64,000 nucleotides of DNA, from positions 157,609,577 to 157,673,576 of the forward strand of contig CP136065.1 in the NCBI GenBank assembly GCA_032622095.1, in the 5' to 3' direction. The notes under the pieces were generated by a model. The model was given only the letters and a program-made list of their open reading frames with translations. It had not been told where the DNA came from and did no database searches. How positions within the stretch are numbered: position 1 is the stretch's first letter; each line of letters opens with the position of its first letter. The DNA comes from Siphonodentalium dalli. Taxonomy: Eukaryota > Mollusca > Scaphopoda > Gadilida > Siphonodentaliidae. The position numbers and the translations under genes were made by a program. Of the stretch, positions 37,860 through 48,175 are shown piece by piece.

Positions 37860-38292
37860 GTCTCGGTCACATGATATAACAACAAACTTTCTTCAAAATA
37901 AGCTTTAGTTATCAGAATCGATTAATTGCAACAAAATTATGCTAACCACAGACTGTCAACTATGGTATCAAATTTCCCAAAACGTGTTATTTATCAACAT
38001 TTTGTTCAACGAAATATGACCGTATTATCACTTGAGTATTCACGAAATTTGGCCGTTTTACCACTTGTTTTTAGAGTTATCCATCTTCATCCGCAATTTT
38101 GACCGAGACCATCCGTTTGACGGCGTGTGTGTTTCTGGGCCACAAATAATTGAAATAACAAACTTCAAAAATCGATATCTGATCACTCCAAGCTTTGATG
38201 GGTGGGTTCCTCGACTCGAATCAAATATTTTTTACCCCGAAGCCAAAGAAATAGTAATTTAGGAGCGTTAAATCGGATTGAGTACCTTCAAT
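37860..38292 (+). repeat. MITE-like repeat, 'GGTACTCAAYCCG' family, direct copy
   Basis: It carries CAGAATCGATTAATTGCAAC, AAAACGTGTTATTTATCAAC and GGGTTCCTCGACTCGAATCA, and ends CGGATTGAGTACCTTCAA. With the preceding inverted copy it forms a divergent pair. Confidence 0.7.
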
Positions 38293-38700
38293 ACGAGGCT
38301 ATATACGATCGTCAGATATCGACTTTCAAAACGGGAAGTTTTATTCGCTGCAAAAATTAAATATGCAATGAAAACGTTTGATTTATTTTCTCGCAGACAG
38401 TCGTGATTTCAGATGATAGACTGAGTGCATACCCTAATTGGGTTCAGGTTCATAGTCTATAGATAATGCAGTGTGTGTGTGTGTTTTTTTTATTATATTT
38501 TCTGTCAAACTCTTCATCGACCTACCTAAAAAAATATGTTTTTTTTTAATCCTCTTTTTTTTTGACATACTTTGAACATATATCTCTCATATTTTGAGGG
38601 TGAACAGGTGTTGTGTTATAATACTATAGCATACATTGGTTATAAAGGATAATGATTGCGCCTTTCAAAGTGATAGTTTGAACTTGAGATTTTCATAACT

Positions 38701-39590
38701 AGGTACCGATGATCGTCTCTAATAAAGAGCGGCAATGCTTCCGTCGCCCAAATAAAGAGCGTTCTCAATTATGAGTTTTTATGATAGTTTACGACGTAGG
38801 CCTATATTGCCTATATACATGGACGATTTTGTGGATAGTCGCGATGCCTGTGTGATACGAATGGCGATGATTACAAGTATTTTTTTTATTGCCTTTTGTC
38901 TGGTAAGCAGGGGGTGTCGGAAAAACAATTTCAGACACGTATGATACTATTTTACATTTGGTCATTTTGGGACCCCTCGACCCAATTTTTAAAACTGTTT
39001 TACCAAGTATTTTTCCTACTATTTTCGACACGCACTCCCTAGAAATACGAAATAATTTTTTTCGGAAGAATATTAGAATTTTCACCACTTATAAAAGTAC
39101 TGTCTGTTTCCTATCAACTACCTGTTTTGGTGCATGTTATTAGCTCAGTTTGACATGGCAATGATTATATACTTATAAAGTTTTAACACGTTTTGAATTT
39201 TGTTTGTCAGGCTAGCATATAACTACGGATAATCGCCTCTTACAAAGATCATCAATGCTCCGTCGCCAAAATAAAGAGCGTTCTCAATTATGAGTTTGTG
39301 ATAGTTTACGGCGCATTCCTATATTGTGCATGAAAGATTTTGTGGATCGTCCCGATGCCTGTGTGATGCGAATGGCGTTGCAAGTATTTTTTGTATTGTC
39401 TTTTGCCTGGTAAACAGGGGGTGTCGGGAAAAAAAATTCAGACACGTATGATACTATGTTACCTTTGGCCATTTTGGGACCCTTGACCCAATTTTGTATC
39501 CGTTTTAGCAAGTTTTTTTCCGACACCCACCCCCTAGAAACACGAAATAAAAAAATTCGGAAGAATATTAGAATGTTCACCACTTACTGC
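38701..39590 (+). repeat. Two diverged direct copies of a block of about 380 bp
   Basis: Copy 1 (38701-39090) and copy 2 (39224-39590) share AATAAAGAGCGTTCTCAATT, GATTTTGTGGATxGTCxCGA, CAGGGGGTGTCGG, TTCAGACACGTATGATACTA and CGGAAGAATATTAGAAT in the same order, about 520 bp apart. Each has a GGGTGTCGG...CGACAC inverted pair. There is no coding signal. Confidence 0.75.
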
Positions 39591-40112
39591 CTGGCATGAT
39601 TATACTATGCAATATGTCCATACTGACTGTCAAAAGGCAGGTTTGATGTTGATATCACATTATGTCTAAGTTTTAAGGCCAAAAATTGATGAAAAATATG
39701 TAAGATTTTTTTTATTGAGCTGCATATAAAAATTCTTTTGGGTCCTCTCGTGACCACCCACCCCCTCATTTATGTATACGTAACGTGCTCAGAAAATATG
39801 TGCCTTGTGGTAAGCGGAAAATTGGCTCAGGAAATTCTGACTTGTTTGTCACCAAATCGGATCTTGCAACTTTATTTTTCTATTATTTACTGATATTTAC
39901 AGCTGATATTTAGGGAAATTAACTCAAACACCGCTATGGCCACCAGAAATTGTCCAAATCTGGCCATTATAGTAACCATCGACCATTGTGTGAAATATAA
40001 TTATTTAGAAGAAAAAAAACGCAGATACTAATTGCACGGCATGTTGGTTGTCTTTTACAGACATGACAATTGGAACTTATTCCCTATTCCTTATTTTCAA
40101 AAATGTCGCTTT

Positions 40113-41095
40113 CGACCGATTTGACGGCATGGGTGGGTGGCCCGCCCCAAATACCACATAGAAACACCCCGACCCCCACCCATCACCCCCGGGGGGTGCC
40201 ACCCCGAGGGGGTGAAAATGGGATATGGACCATTTTCGAGAACGGTAAGGATTTCGACTGATTTGACGGCATGGGTGGGTGGCCCGCCCCAAATACCACC
40301 TAGAAACACCCCGACCCCCACCCATCACCCCCGGGGGTGTCATCCAGAGGGGGTGAAAATGGGGTATGGACCATTTTCGAGAACGGTAAGGATTTCGACC
40401 GATTTGACGGCATGGGTGCGTGGCCCGCCCCAAATACCACCTAGAAACACCCCGACCCCCCACCCATCACCCCCGGGGGGTGCCACCCCGAGGGGGTGAA
40501 AATGGGGTTTGGACCATTTTCGAGAACGGTAAGGATTTCGACCGATTTGGCGGCATGGGTGGGTGGCCCGCCCCAAATACCACATAGAAACACCCCGACC
40601 CCCCACCCATCACCCCGAGGGGTGAAAATGGGGTATGGACCATTTTCGAGAACGGTAAGGATTTCGACCGATTTGACGGCATGGGTGGGTGGCCCGCCCC
40701 AAATACCAACTAGAAACACCCCGACCCCCCCACCCATCACCCCCGGGGGGTGCCACCCCGAGGGGGTGAAAATGGGATATGGACCATTTTCGAGAACGGT
40801 AAGGATTTCGACCGATTTGACGGCATGGGTGGGTGGCCCGCCCCAAATACCACCTAGAAACACCCCGACCCCCCACCCATCACCCCCGGGTGTGTCACCC
40901 CGAGGGGGTGAAAATGGGGTATGGACCATTTTCGAGAACGGTAAGGATTTCGACCGATTTGACGGCATGGGTGGGTGGCCCGCCCCAAATACCACCTAGA
41001 AACACCCCGACCCCCCACCCAAGGATTTCGACCGATTTGACGACATGGGTGGGTGGCCCGCCCCAAATACCACCTAGAAACACCCCGACCCCCCG
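40113..41095 (+). repeat. 142-bp tandem array, left foldback arm
   Basis: GATTTGACGG recurs with spacing of about 142 bp (one unit is shorter, about 128), and a final truncated unit of 78 bp. It is GC-rich against an AT-rich background. All frames are largely open because the unit lacks stops in several frames, so these are not genes. Confidence 0.95.
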
Positions 41096-41216
41096 TTTAA
41101 TTAGTCTGAAAAAACTGCCAGATCACATGATAACCCACTTCATGACACAGTAGTTGCAAGTTTTAGTTGAATCGCTAAATATCATATATAGCACACTCGT
41201 ATGGACGATGGCCGGT

Positions 41217-41516
41217 CTATGTCCTATTATGCTTTGCCAGACTCCGTATATGACTGAATTCTTTCTGATACACGTCACACTCGTATGGACGATCGCCGGT
41301 GTTCGTCCTCTTATGCATTGTCAGACTCCATATATGACTGAATTCTTTATGACACACGTCACGCTCGTATGGTCGATCGCCGGTGTTCGTCCTCTTATGC
41401 ATTGCCAGACTCCACATATAACTGAATTCCTTATGATACACGTCACGCTCGTATGGTCGATCGCCGGTGTTCGTCCTCTTATGCATTGTCAGACTCCATA
41501 TATAACTGAATTCCAT
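41217..41516 (-). pseudogene. Decayed C2H2 zinc-finger array in the foldback loop
   Basis: On the minus strand the loop encodes four units of exactly 84 bp (28 codons), the period of a C2H2 finger plus linker. Each reads like TGDRPYERDVCHKEFSHIWS followed by LTMHKRTN. This matches the Kruppel-type linker TGEKPY and the finger body 'CxxC...F..L..HxxxH'. None of the fingers keeps all four zinc ligands: the first Cys is Arg in most units, the second Cys is often Tyr, and the second His is Asn. The frame has no start or end beyond the array and runs into the foldback arms. It is most likely a captured host (or transposon-borne) zinc-finger fragment that has lost metal binding. Confidence 0.7.
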
Positions 41517-42965
41517 ACCCCATTTTCACCCCCTCGGGGGCGGGCCACCCACCCATGCCGTCAAATCGGTCGAAATCCTTACCGTTCTCGAAAATGGTCC
41601 ATACCCCATTTTCACCCCTCGGAGTGGCACCCCCCGGGGGTGATGGGTGGGGGGGGTCGGGGTGTTTCTAGGTGGTATTTGGGGCGGGCCACCACCCATG
41701 CCGTCAAATCGGTCGAAATCCTTACCGTTCTCGAAAATGGTCCATACCCCATTTTCACCCCCCGGGGGTGATGGGTGGGGGTCGGGGTGTTTCTAGGTGG
41801 TATTTGGGGCGGGCCACCCACCCATGCCGTCAAATCGGTCGAAATCCTTACCGTTCTCGAAAATGGTCCAAACCCCATTTTCACCCCCTCGGGGTGGCAC
41901 CCCCCGGGGGTGATGGGTGGGGGTCGGGGTGTTTATAGGTGGTATTTGGGGCGGGCCACCCACCCATGCCGTCAAATCGGTCGAAATCCTTACCGTTCTC
42001 GAAAATGGTCCATACCCAATTTTCACCCCCTCGGGGTGACACCCCCCGGGGATGATGGGTGGGGCTCGGGGTGTTTCTAGGTGGTATTTGGGGCGGGCCA
42101 CCCACCCATGCCGTCAAATCGGTCGAAATCCTTATCGTTCTCGAAAATGGTCCATACCCCATTTTCACCCCCTCGGGGTGACACCCCCCGGGGGTGATGG
42201 GTGAGGGTCGGGGTGTTTCTAGGTGGTATTTGGGGCGGGCCACCCACCCATGCCGTCAAATCGGTCGAAATCCTTACCGTTCTCGAAAATGGTCCAAACC
42301 CCATTTTCACCCCCTCGGGGTGGCACCCCCCCGGGGGTGATGGGTGGGGGGTCGGGGTGTTTCTAGGTGGTATTTGGGGCGGGCCACCCACCCATGCCGT
42401 CAAATCGGTCGAAATCCTTACCGTTCTCGAAAATGGTCCATACCCCATTTTCACCCCCTCGGGGTGGCACCCCCCGGGGGTGATGGGTGGGGGTCGGGTG
42501 TTTCTAGGTGGTATTTGGGGCGGGCCACCCACCCATGCCGTCAAATCGGTCGAAATCCTTACCGTTCTCGAAAATGGTCCAACCCCCATTTTCACCCCGC
42601 CCCCGGGGGTGATGGGTCGGGGTGTTTCTAGGTGGTATTTGGGGCGGGCCACCCACCTATGCCGTCAAATCGGTCGAAATCCTTACCGTTCTCGAAAATG
42701 GTCCATACCCCATTTTCACCCCCTCGGGGTGACACCCCCCGGGGTGATGGGTAGGGGTCGGGGTGTTTCTAGGTGGTATTTGGGGCGGGCCACCCACCCA
42801 TGCCGTCAAATCGGTCGAAATCCTTACCGTTCTCGAAAATGGTCCATACCCCATTTTCACCCCCTCGGGGTGGCACCCCCCGGGGGTGATGGGTGGGGGT
42901 CGGGGTGTTTCTAGGTGGTATTTGGGGCGGGCCACCCACCCATGCCGTCAAATCGGTCGAAAGCG
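41513..42965 (-). repeat. 142-bp tandem array, right foldback arm (inverted)
   Basis: CCGTCAAATCGGTCGAAATCC recurs about eleven times with mostly 140-146 bp spacing (some shortened units of about 122-126). It is the reverse complement of the left-arm unit. Long apparent open frames on both strands are by-products of the repeat. Confidence 0.95.
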
Positions 42966-43109
42966 ACATTTTTTAAAATAAGGAATAAGGAATAGGGAAT
43001 AAGTTCCAATTGTCATGTCTGTTTGACTTTTCAGGATATCGGATCAATATCATTATACCTTTTCAGTCTAAACCACGAGTATAGCACGCGTCGCTGATCG
43101 CCCAACTGT

Positions 43110-43560
43110 GCGTGGTTCTGGTACAATGTCATACTGAACAGGGACGCGATGACAGGGTGACCATCCCCAACTTATCAAAAATTATCGACAGTTGGAAATG
43201 TCATGCATGACACAACATTATAGTTTCACACACAAATTAGGTTGAAATTGTTTCCCTATACCGTATATAGTTTGATTCTCAAGCCAGTAATTTGTGGGCA
43301 ATTTGTTATTTTTAGACCAACAGTCATATATATTCGTACGTACTTTTGTCAAAATTATGGACTAAACTTACCGTCAACTGGGACTTTTCCAACCTTAGGG
43401 GTTGGCAGTCCTATAATTGGAAAGCATGCGACACCAGTTGGATAATTCCAACCTAGAGGAAGAGTGGGCAAATGGAAATTTGCACAGTTGGGAGTTTAAA
43501 ATTGGTCTGGTTCAAAGGGGGGGGGGGGTGTGAAGTGGAAATTCCAAGGTTGACACCCCA
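43110..43560 (+). repeat. Dispersed repeat, 'TTGGAAATGTCATGC' family
   Basis: It shares CAGTTGGAAATGTCATGCAT, TAGGTTGAAATTGTTT and short TTCCAACCTT words with 20860-21150 and 28400-28690. It lies just upstream of exon 2. A poly-G run sits at about 43518-43528. Confidence 0.55.
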
Positions 43561-43626
43561 ACAGAGACCCTTTAGCCACGTACCTGGTCATACATGTATA
43601 ATTGTATATATTCTATTTAATTTCAG

Positions 43627-43798
43627 ATAGGGGATGAAATCCTCGCTCCGGCTTTCGTTAATAACTTAGAGCAATTTTATACAAAAGCGTCGACTGCAGA
43701 CAAGGCGAGGTGTTTGGAACTGATCACATCTCTACAACTCGGGAACGAAATAAAGAAACAGGCATTATATAGACCGCACACAGCAATGGCCGCTATAG
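43627..43798 (+). CDS. TEX26-like: TEX26-like protein, exon 2
   Basis: The acceptor TATTTAATTTCAG| is followed by ATAGGGGATGAAATC and the donor is ATAG|GTTCGT. The exon has 172 nt, entering in phase 0 and leaving in phase 1. It encodes IGDEILAPAFVNNLEQFYTK then a helix-rich stretch with CLELITSLQLGNEIKKQAL. Codon use and the lack of stops contrast with the surrounding repeat DNA. The alternative acceptor four bases downstream (ATAG|) shifts into a frame with early stops, which favours the one chosen. No domain is recognised in this exon by itself. Confidence 0.7.
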
Positions 43799-44439
43799 GT
43801 TCGTAATGTCCTAAAACTGACACGGATCCCTAATAAATTACCCAGCAATGTTATATATGTGACATATATATGCAGTGTCTTTCAGAAGTTGGAAACAGCT
43901 GGTTAAATGCTATCCCTATCATCTGAATATTCCACTTATTTGACTTCTGGCAGGCCGGTGCATGTGTGCAATGAACATTGTGAACAAAACAAATTGTTTA
44001 ACCACAACCCCGAGCTTATATCATTTTATAGATGTCAGTACGGACGTAAAATGTCACACTGCCCCATACGTCCGTACTGCGTACGGACCTATACTTTAGC
44101 ACACATGCAGTCGGCCAATAATTCATAACTAACTGTTGAGATTGGTGCATCAGAACGATTGTATGTATTATCACGAAGTTTGAAACAGCTATAAGTGTAT
44201 GGTGTTCCATGATTGTGAATGGTAATACCCTGGCAACGGAGTCAGTTTTAGAGTTTTCGTGATATTCCCGTTATGTTTTTCCACTGGAAATTGCCATAAC
44301 ATCAACTGCATGCCCATGCAGCACACCACGCCATGACGTCATTTAGAAGTGAAGGCACTCCCTGCGCACCAGTCGTCGATCGATTGGTGATAATTTGTTT
44401 GTGGATAATTTAACTGTGAAGCTTGTCTCAACCAGCTTT

Positions 44440-45190
44440 TTTTTTTTTTTTACTAAATACTCATTGACGAGTAGTTCCCATGGGAACTGCTCAAATAATA
44501 AGTTCAACAAACTTTGTTTAAAGGTACTCAACCCGTAAAGAGGGTCCCCATCTCAACAGATTCCAACAACAACAATCCGATCAGAGGGTCCTATATTACT
44601 ATTTCTTTGGCTTTGGGGGTAAAAAATATTTGATTCGAGTCGAGGAACCCATCAAACAAAGCTCAGAGTTATTAGATATTGATTTTTGAAAATTCTTATG
44701 TTCTCGAGATGAGTACTGATAACTGCCGTCAATTTGGTAACCTGCTCGAGATTTTACGCAAAAATTCTATTCAAACAGACAAGGATGGATAACACTATAA
44801 TCAAGTGGGTAATAATAACGAATTTTTTATTGTCTTCTGGGCCAGAAAGAATTCCCGATAATGAAAAATAATAGATTTCTAAAATCGATATCTAACAAAT
44901 CTGAGCTTTGATGGGTGGCTTCCTCGACTCGAATCAAATATTTTTGACCCCCGAAGCCATTGAAATAGTAATTGAGAGGAGTTTTATCGGGTTGAGTACC
45001 TTTAACTTACATGTATTATCTGAACATTTTCCACCATGCAACAAATGACTACTTCTGTGTGCACTAGTGTTATCTTTTCGTCTGTCTGTCGAACGTCTGT
45101 TCATTATTTTCCATGAAAACCCTACAGATGAATAATAGACCATATCCCATTTCAATGTATACAATAAATGGGAATCAATTCAGTATAAAT
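44440..45190 (+). mobile_element. piggyBac-type MITE interrupted by a second TTAA MITE
   Basis: Positions 44450-44517 (TACTAAATACTCATTGACGA, AATAATAAGTTCAACAAAC) and 45006-45190 (CATGTATTATCTGAACATTT, GATGAATAATAGACCAT) are the two halves of the family of 33635-33832. They are split by the element at 44522-45001. Confidence 0.7.
44522..45001 (+). mobile_element. 480-bp MITE, TTAA target duplication
   Basis: TTAA (44518-44521) precedes AGGTACTCAACCCG. The right end is CGGGTTGAGTACCT followed by TTAA (45002-45005). Internally the word TTTGGCTTTGGGGGTAAAAA near 44608 is inverted near 44944, giving long foldback arms. This copy defines the ends of the 'GGTACTCAAYCCG' family. Confidence 0.8.
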
Positions 45191-46009
45191 ATGGTTAACT
45201 GACACATAGAGCTTTATAAATCTATTGAACTGACAGTCACATATACATGAACAAACCGACAGATAACGATCTTGTTATGCTTGCTGCGGGAAAAAAAGTG
45301 AACCAGTTTTGCATGGGGGATAATTCCTTTCAGTTCAATGAATTTTCCCAATCATGTAGGCCTAGCCGATCCTATAGTCCGTACGCCCGGTGGTGGCCGA
45401 TGCGGATGCACACTGGTAAAGGTAACGATTCACATGAGATGTGTAAAAAATCTGTTAGATGTGGTTCATGTAAATAGGTAATTTAGTGCACTATTTGTTG
45501 AATCACTCCGGTAGAGTGATCAAATATAAATGGAGAATAATCTTGTTCAAAGTAGTAATTTTTACAAATAGTATATCCAAATTGACAACACTCATCGTCA
45601 TTCTTATATATTCGTTAAATGCAGTGACTCTCGATTGCGAAATCGTTTTCTTCAGTTTATCGCCGATAGATGCGTCCCGAATCGAGTAATATAAATATTT
45701 ACAATTGAGCGTAGTTCAGACAATGTTTTCTACGGAGTTGTACGGTAAATTTTCATAAGATTTTCGGCGATGTTAGTAGAATGCTACATTCCTCCAGTTG
45801 GCAGAGCGCCTGGATACTAACTGATCAGTTTCATGCACCCGAACAAGTGCATAATATATCTTTAAGACAAATGGTTTATAAATTTCTTCCTGAAATCCCG
45901 ATGTCCTTACGACAAGTTCACAATAACACCTTGAAATTAGCTTTATACTAAACGGATTGTCCCCACTGTCATAACAGTATACGTTGGAAGTGTCTATAGT
46001 ATTATTCAT

Positions 46010-46168
46010 TTGGAGGGATGTTCAGGAAATATGAGCAGACGACAGACAATAGAAAGTGCAGAAGGTGGGTACCGTTTAGATAATAATCTCAACCAACGTT
46101 TGTTGAGCTTATTATCTGAACATTTCCTAAGGGAACCACTCGTCAATGTGTATTTAATGAAGAAAGGG
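46010..46168 (-). mobile_element. piggyBac-type MITE, inverted partial copy
   Basis: On the minus strand it starts with CCCTTTCTTCATTAAATACAC after TTAA and contains CATTGACGAGTGGTTCCC. The distal end is lost near 46010. Confidence 0.65.
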
Positions 46169-46208
46169 TTAAGAGGGGAACTAAAGTTTTTATGTTTTTT
46201 GTATATTA

Positions 46209-46660
46209 AAGGCACATTTAATTTTTCGAGACTGATTATTTTTGTATAGTGTCTTCATATACTGTTTTAATAATAAACTATGACATAATATATTATTAAA
46301 ATACTATAATTCATCACCATTTTGAACGTCAGAAGTTGCCCATAGAGTAATATAAAAAGGCTGAAATCATAGAAACATTTCCACCCCCATCTCGCTCCCA
46401 GAATGCAACATAATTCAAACTTAGATATAGAGTTATTCCCCTTCCATTGAAAATAATGCACTTTGCAGTACAATCCAGATGAAACTTAAGCACAAAAAAA
46501 CAGGTCGGAACCTCAACAAAAACAACATGTTCGCAGTTTGTTACACCGGATAAGTTGATATGCAATGTTTGGAGCATCCTCTTTCAAATTGTATATAATA
46601 TGGCATATATTTTATATAATGTGATCTGGGGGTTCAAAAATTAAGTACCGTACACTGTAT
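46209..46660 (+). mobile_element. TTAA-type MITE, 'AGGCACATTTAATTTTTCGA' copy 1
   Basis: It begins TTAA|AGGCACATTTAATTTTTCG, contains CTCCCAGAATGCAACATAAT and ATAGAGTTATTCCCCTTCCA, and ends TGGGGGTTCAAAAATTAAGT. A related copy lies at 46909-47361. Its right end is eroded and stops only a few bases before exon 3. Confidence 0.7.
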
Positions 46661-46669
46661 CATTAAAAG

Positions 46670-46775
46670 GTGGTGAAGAAGAGGAATATCTGAGGCGGAA
46701 GAAAATGGAACCATATGAAACAACATATGAACGAGAATTCTTCACGAAACCAGATCCGTGTTCACATGCCGTCAG
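46670..46775 (+). CDS. TEX26-like: TEX26-like protein, exon 3
   Basis: This exon of 106 nt enters in phase 1 and leaves in phase 2 at the donor CAG|GTACGT. It encodes GGEEEYLRRKKM, then EPYETTYEREFFTKPDP and CSHAVR. The 'Y-x-TT-x4-F-T-K' pattern matches the N-terminal region of vertebrate TEX26 as I remember it. The acceptor is ATTAAAAG|GTGG and lacks a pyrimidine tract; the DNA immediately upstream belongs to a MITE. Phase agreement with both neighbours supports the exon in spite of the weak acceptor. Confidence 0.65.
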
Positions 46776-46908
46776 GTACGTTGGTTGGTTAAAATTATTT
46801 TTATAAATGATCTACCTACTGGTATATGTCATCTCTGTCACTGGAATTAACTGGCTATCGAAAATTGCACAGAAGGAGATTTGTGTGTTCTACTTATTCA
46901 ATGAATTA

Positions 46909-47361
46909 AAGGCCTACTTAATTGTCGAGTCACAGATGTTTTTTTATAGTGACTTGATATACGGTTTTAATAACAATCTATGCCATAAAATATGATTAAA
47001 ATACTATAATTCATCACCATTTGAAACATCTGTGTCTCAGAAGATTCCCATAGAGAAATAGAATGATTCGCCCCGTTTTGGCTCCCAGAATGCAACAAAA
47101 TTCAAACTAAAGATGTATTTTCAATGGAAGGGGAATAACTCTATCTTTAAAATATAGAGTTATTCCCCCTCCATTGAAAATAATACACTTTTTATTACAA
47201 TCTGGATGATACGTCGGTAACTCAACAAAAACAACATGTTTACAGTTTATTACACTGGATAAGTTGATAATACAATGTTTTGGAGCTTCCGCTTTCAAAT
47301 GGTATATAATATGGCATATATTTTATAAATGTGATCTGGGGGTTCGAAAATTAAGTGTGCC
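46909..47361 (+). mobile_element. TTAA-type MITE copy 2 with internal palindrome
   Basis: It runs from TTAA|AGGCCTACTTAATTGTCGAG to TTCGAAAATTAAGTGTGCCT|TTAA, related to 46209-46660. At 47117-47182 it holds an inverted pair (ATTTTCAATGGAAGGGGAAT ... ATTCCCCCTCCATTGAAAAT), where copy 1 has only one arm. Confidence 0.7.
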
Positions 47362-47477
47362 TTTAATGTGTCCCACATTAAAGATATTGTATCTCTTCCG
47401 TGCTACAATTATAACAACATAATTTTATTAAAACCCTATTTCAAGACTACAAATAGTTTTTGTGACTAAGTTACAGA

Positions 47478-47912
47478 AATGTCAATGACACTGTAGCTCA
47501 ACATGGGGAGGCATTAATAATTTTATGCCGAGCAGTCAATAGAATGATGATAATTCTCCAATAAATGTGAGCTGCAGGGTGTGCCGATGGATTCAAATGT
47601 GAAATCCAAGATGGCTGCAGGCGGCCATGTCTTTTAAAAAATTTCAGAAAAATTTCCATCTAGATGTCACCCCCCCCCCAAAGAACCATATGAAGTTTGG
47701 ATGAGGGATGTGGCATGTAGGGTGTGTCATGAAAAAGACTAAAATCCAAGATGGCCACTGGTGACCATGTTTTGTAACGAAATTAAGAAAATATCTAGAG
47801 GTCACCTCAAAGATACTTATTAAGTTTGGTGACGATTGGATATGGGATTTGGCCTGTAGGTTGTTCCGAAGAAAGTAAAATCCAAGATGGCCACTGACAG
47901 TTGAGCTAAAAA
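47478..47912 (+). mobile_element. CAAGATGGC tandem-unit element, copy C (short)
   Basis: The left end is ATGTCAATGACACTGTAGCTCAAC and the right end is CAGTTGAGCTAAAAAC. About three units lie between them, each with AAATCCAAGATGGCxxCxGG. The right end joins directly to the middle of a unit, so it has an internal deletion. Confidence 0.7.
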
Positions 47913-48157
47913 CTGAAGTTGTGTATATTATTTGTCTATAAACCATTCTTAATTCGCGGTGAAATCTGTTGGTTGAAATGAAATTTGCCTTCATTGAGAG
48001 TGCTATATAACACGATAGAGTTCTCCCTCTTGGTACACTCTGAACCTTTCCGTGAGATCGCCTGAAATTAGTAAAACTGTCAGGAAAGGATGTATGTATT
48101 ATACCACAAAAATTGAAATAATATCAATATTAATTGATATTTATTATTTTATACCCT

Positions 48158-48175
48158 GGGGGGGGGGGGGGGGGG
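48158..48175. repeat. Poly-G homopolymer
   Basis: Run of 18 G. No gene nearby other than intron 3 of the TEX26-like gene. Confidence 0.9.

Larger units (their letters stand above)
40048..43031. mobile_element. Foldback-type element with tandem-repeat arms and 9-bp flanks
   Basis: The termini ACAGACATGACAATTGGAAC (from 40057) and its inverse (ending 43022) bound two inverted arms. The left arm (40057-41095) has about 7.5 tandem units of about 142 bp. The right arm (41513-43022) has about 11 units in reverse orientation. The unit contains GGCATGGGTGGGTGGCCCGC, ACCACCTAGAAACACCCCGA and CATTTTCGAGAACGGTAAGG. The flanks TTGTCTTTT (40048-40056) and TTGACTTTT (43023-43031) match at 8 of 9 bases, a probable target duplication. 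Long inverted arms made of subrepeats around a loop, with a 9-bp duplication, are the architecture of Drosophila foldback (FB) elements; naming it FB-like is an inference. It lies in intron 1 of the TEX26-like gene. Confidence 0.8.

Noticed and set aside
41217-41516. Functional zinc-finger gene
   Set aside because: No finger retains all four zinc ligands, and the frame has no proper start or end outside the repeat.
40070-42981. Many long open frames (up to 237 codons) on both strands
   Set aside because: They are translations of the foldback tandem unit in several frames and both orientations, with no start context, domain or splice support.
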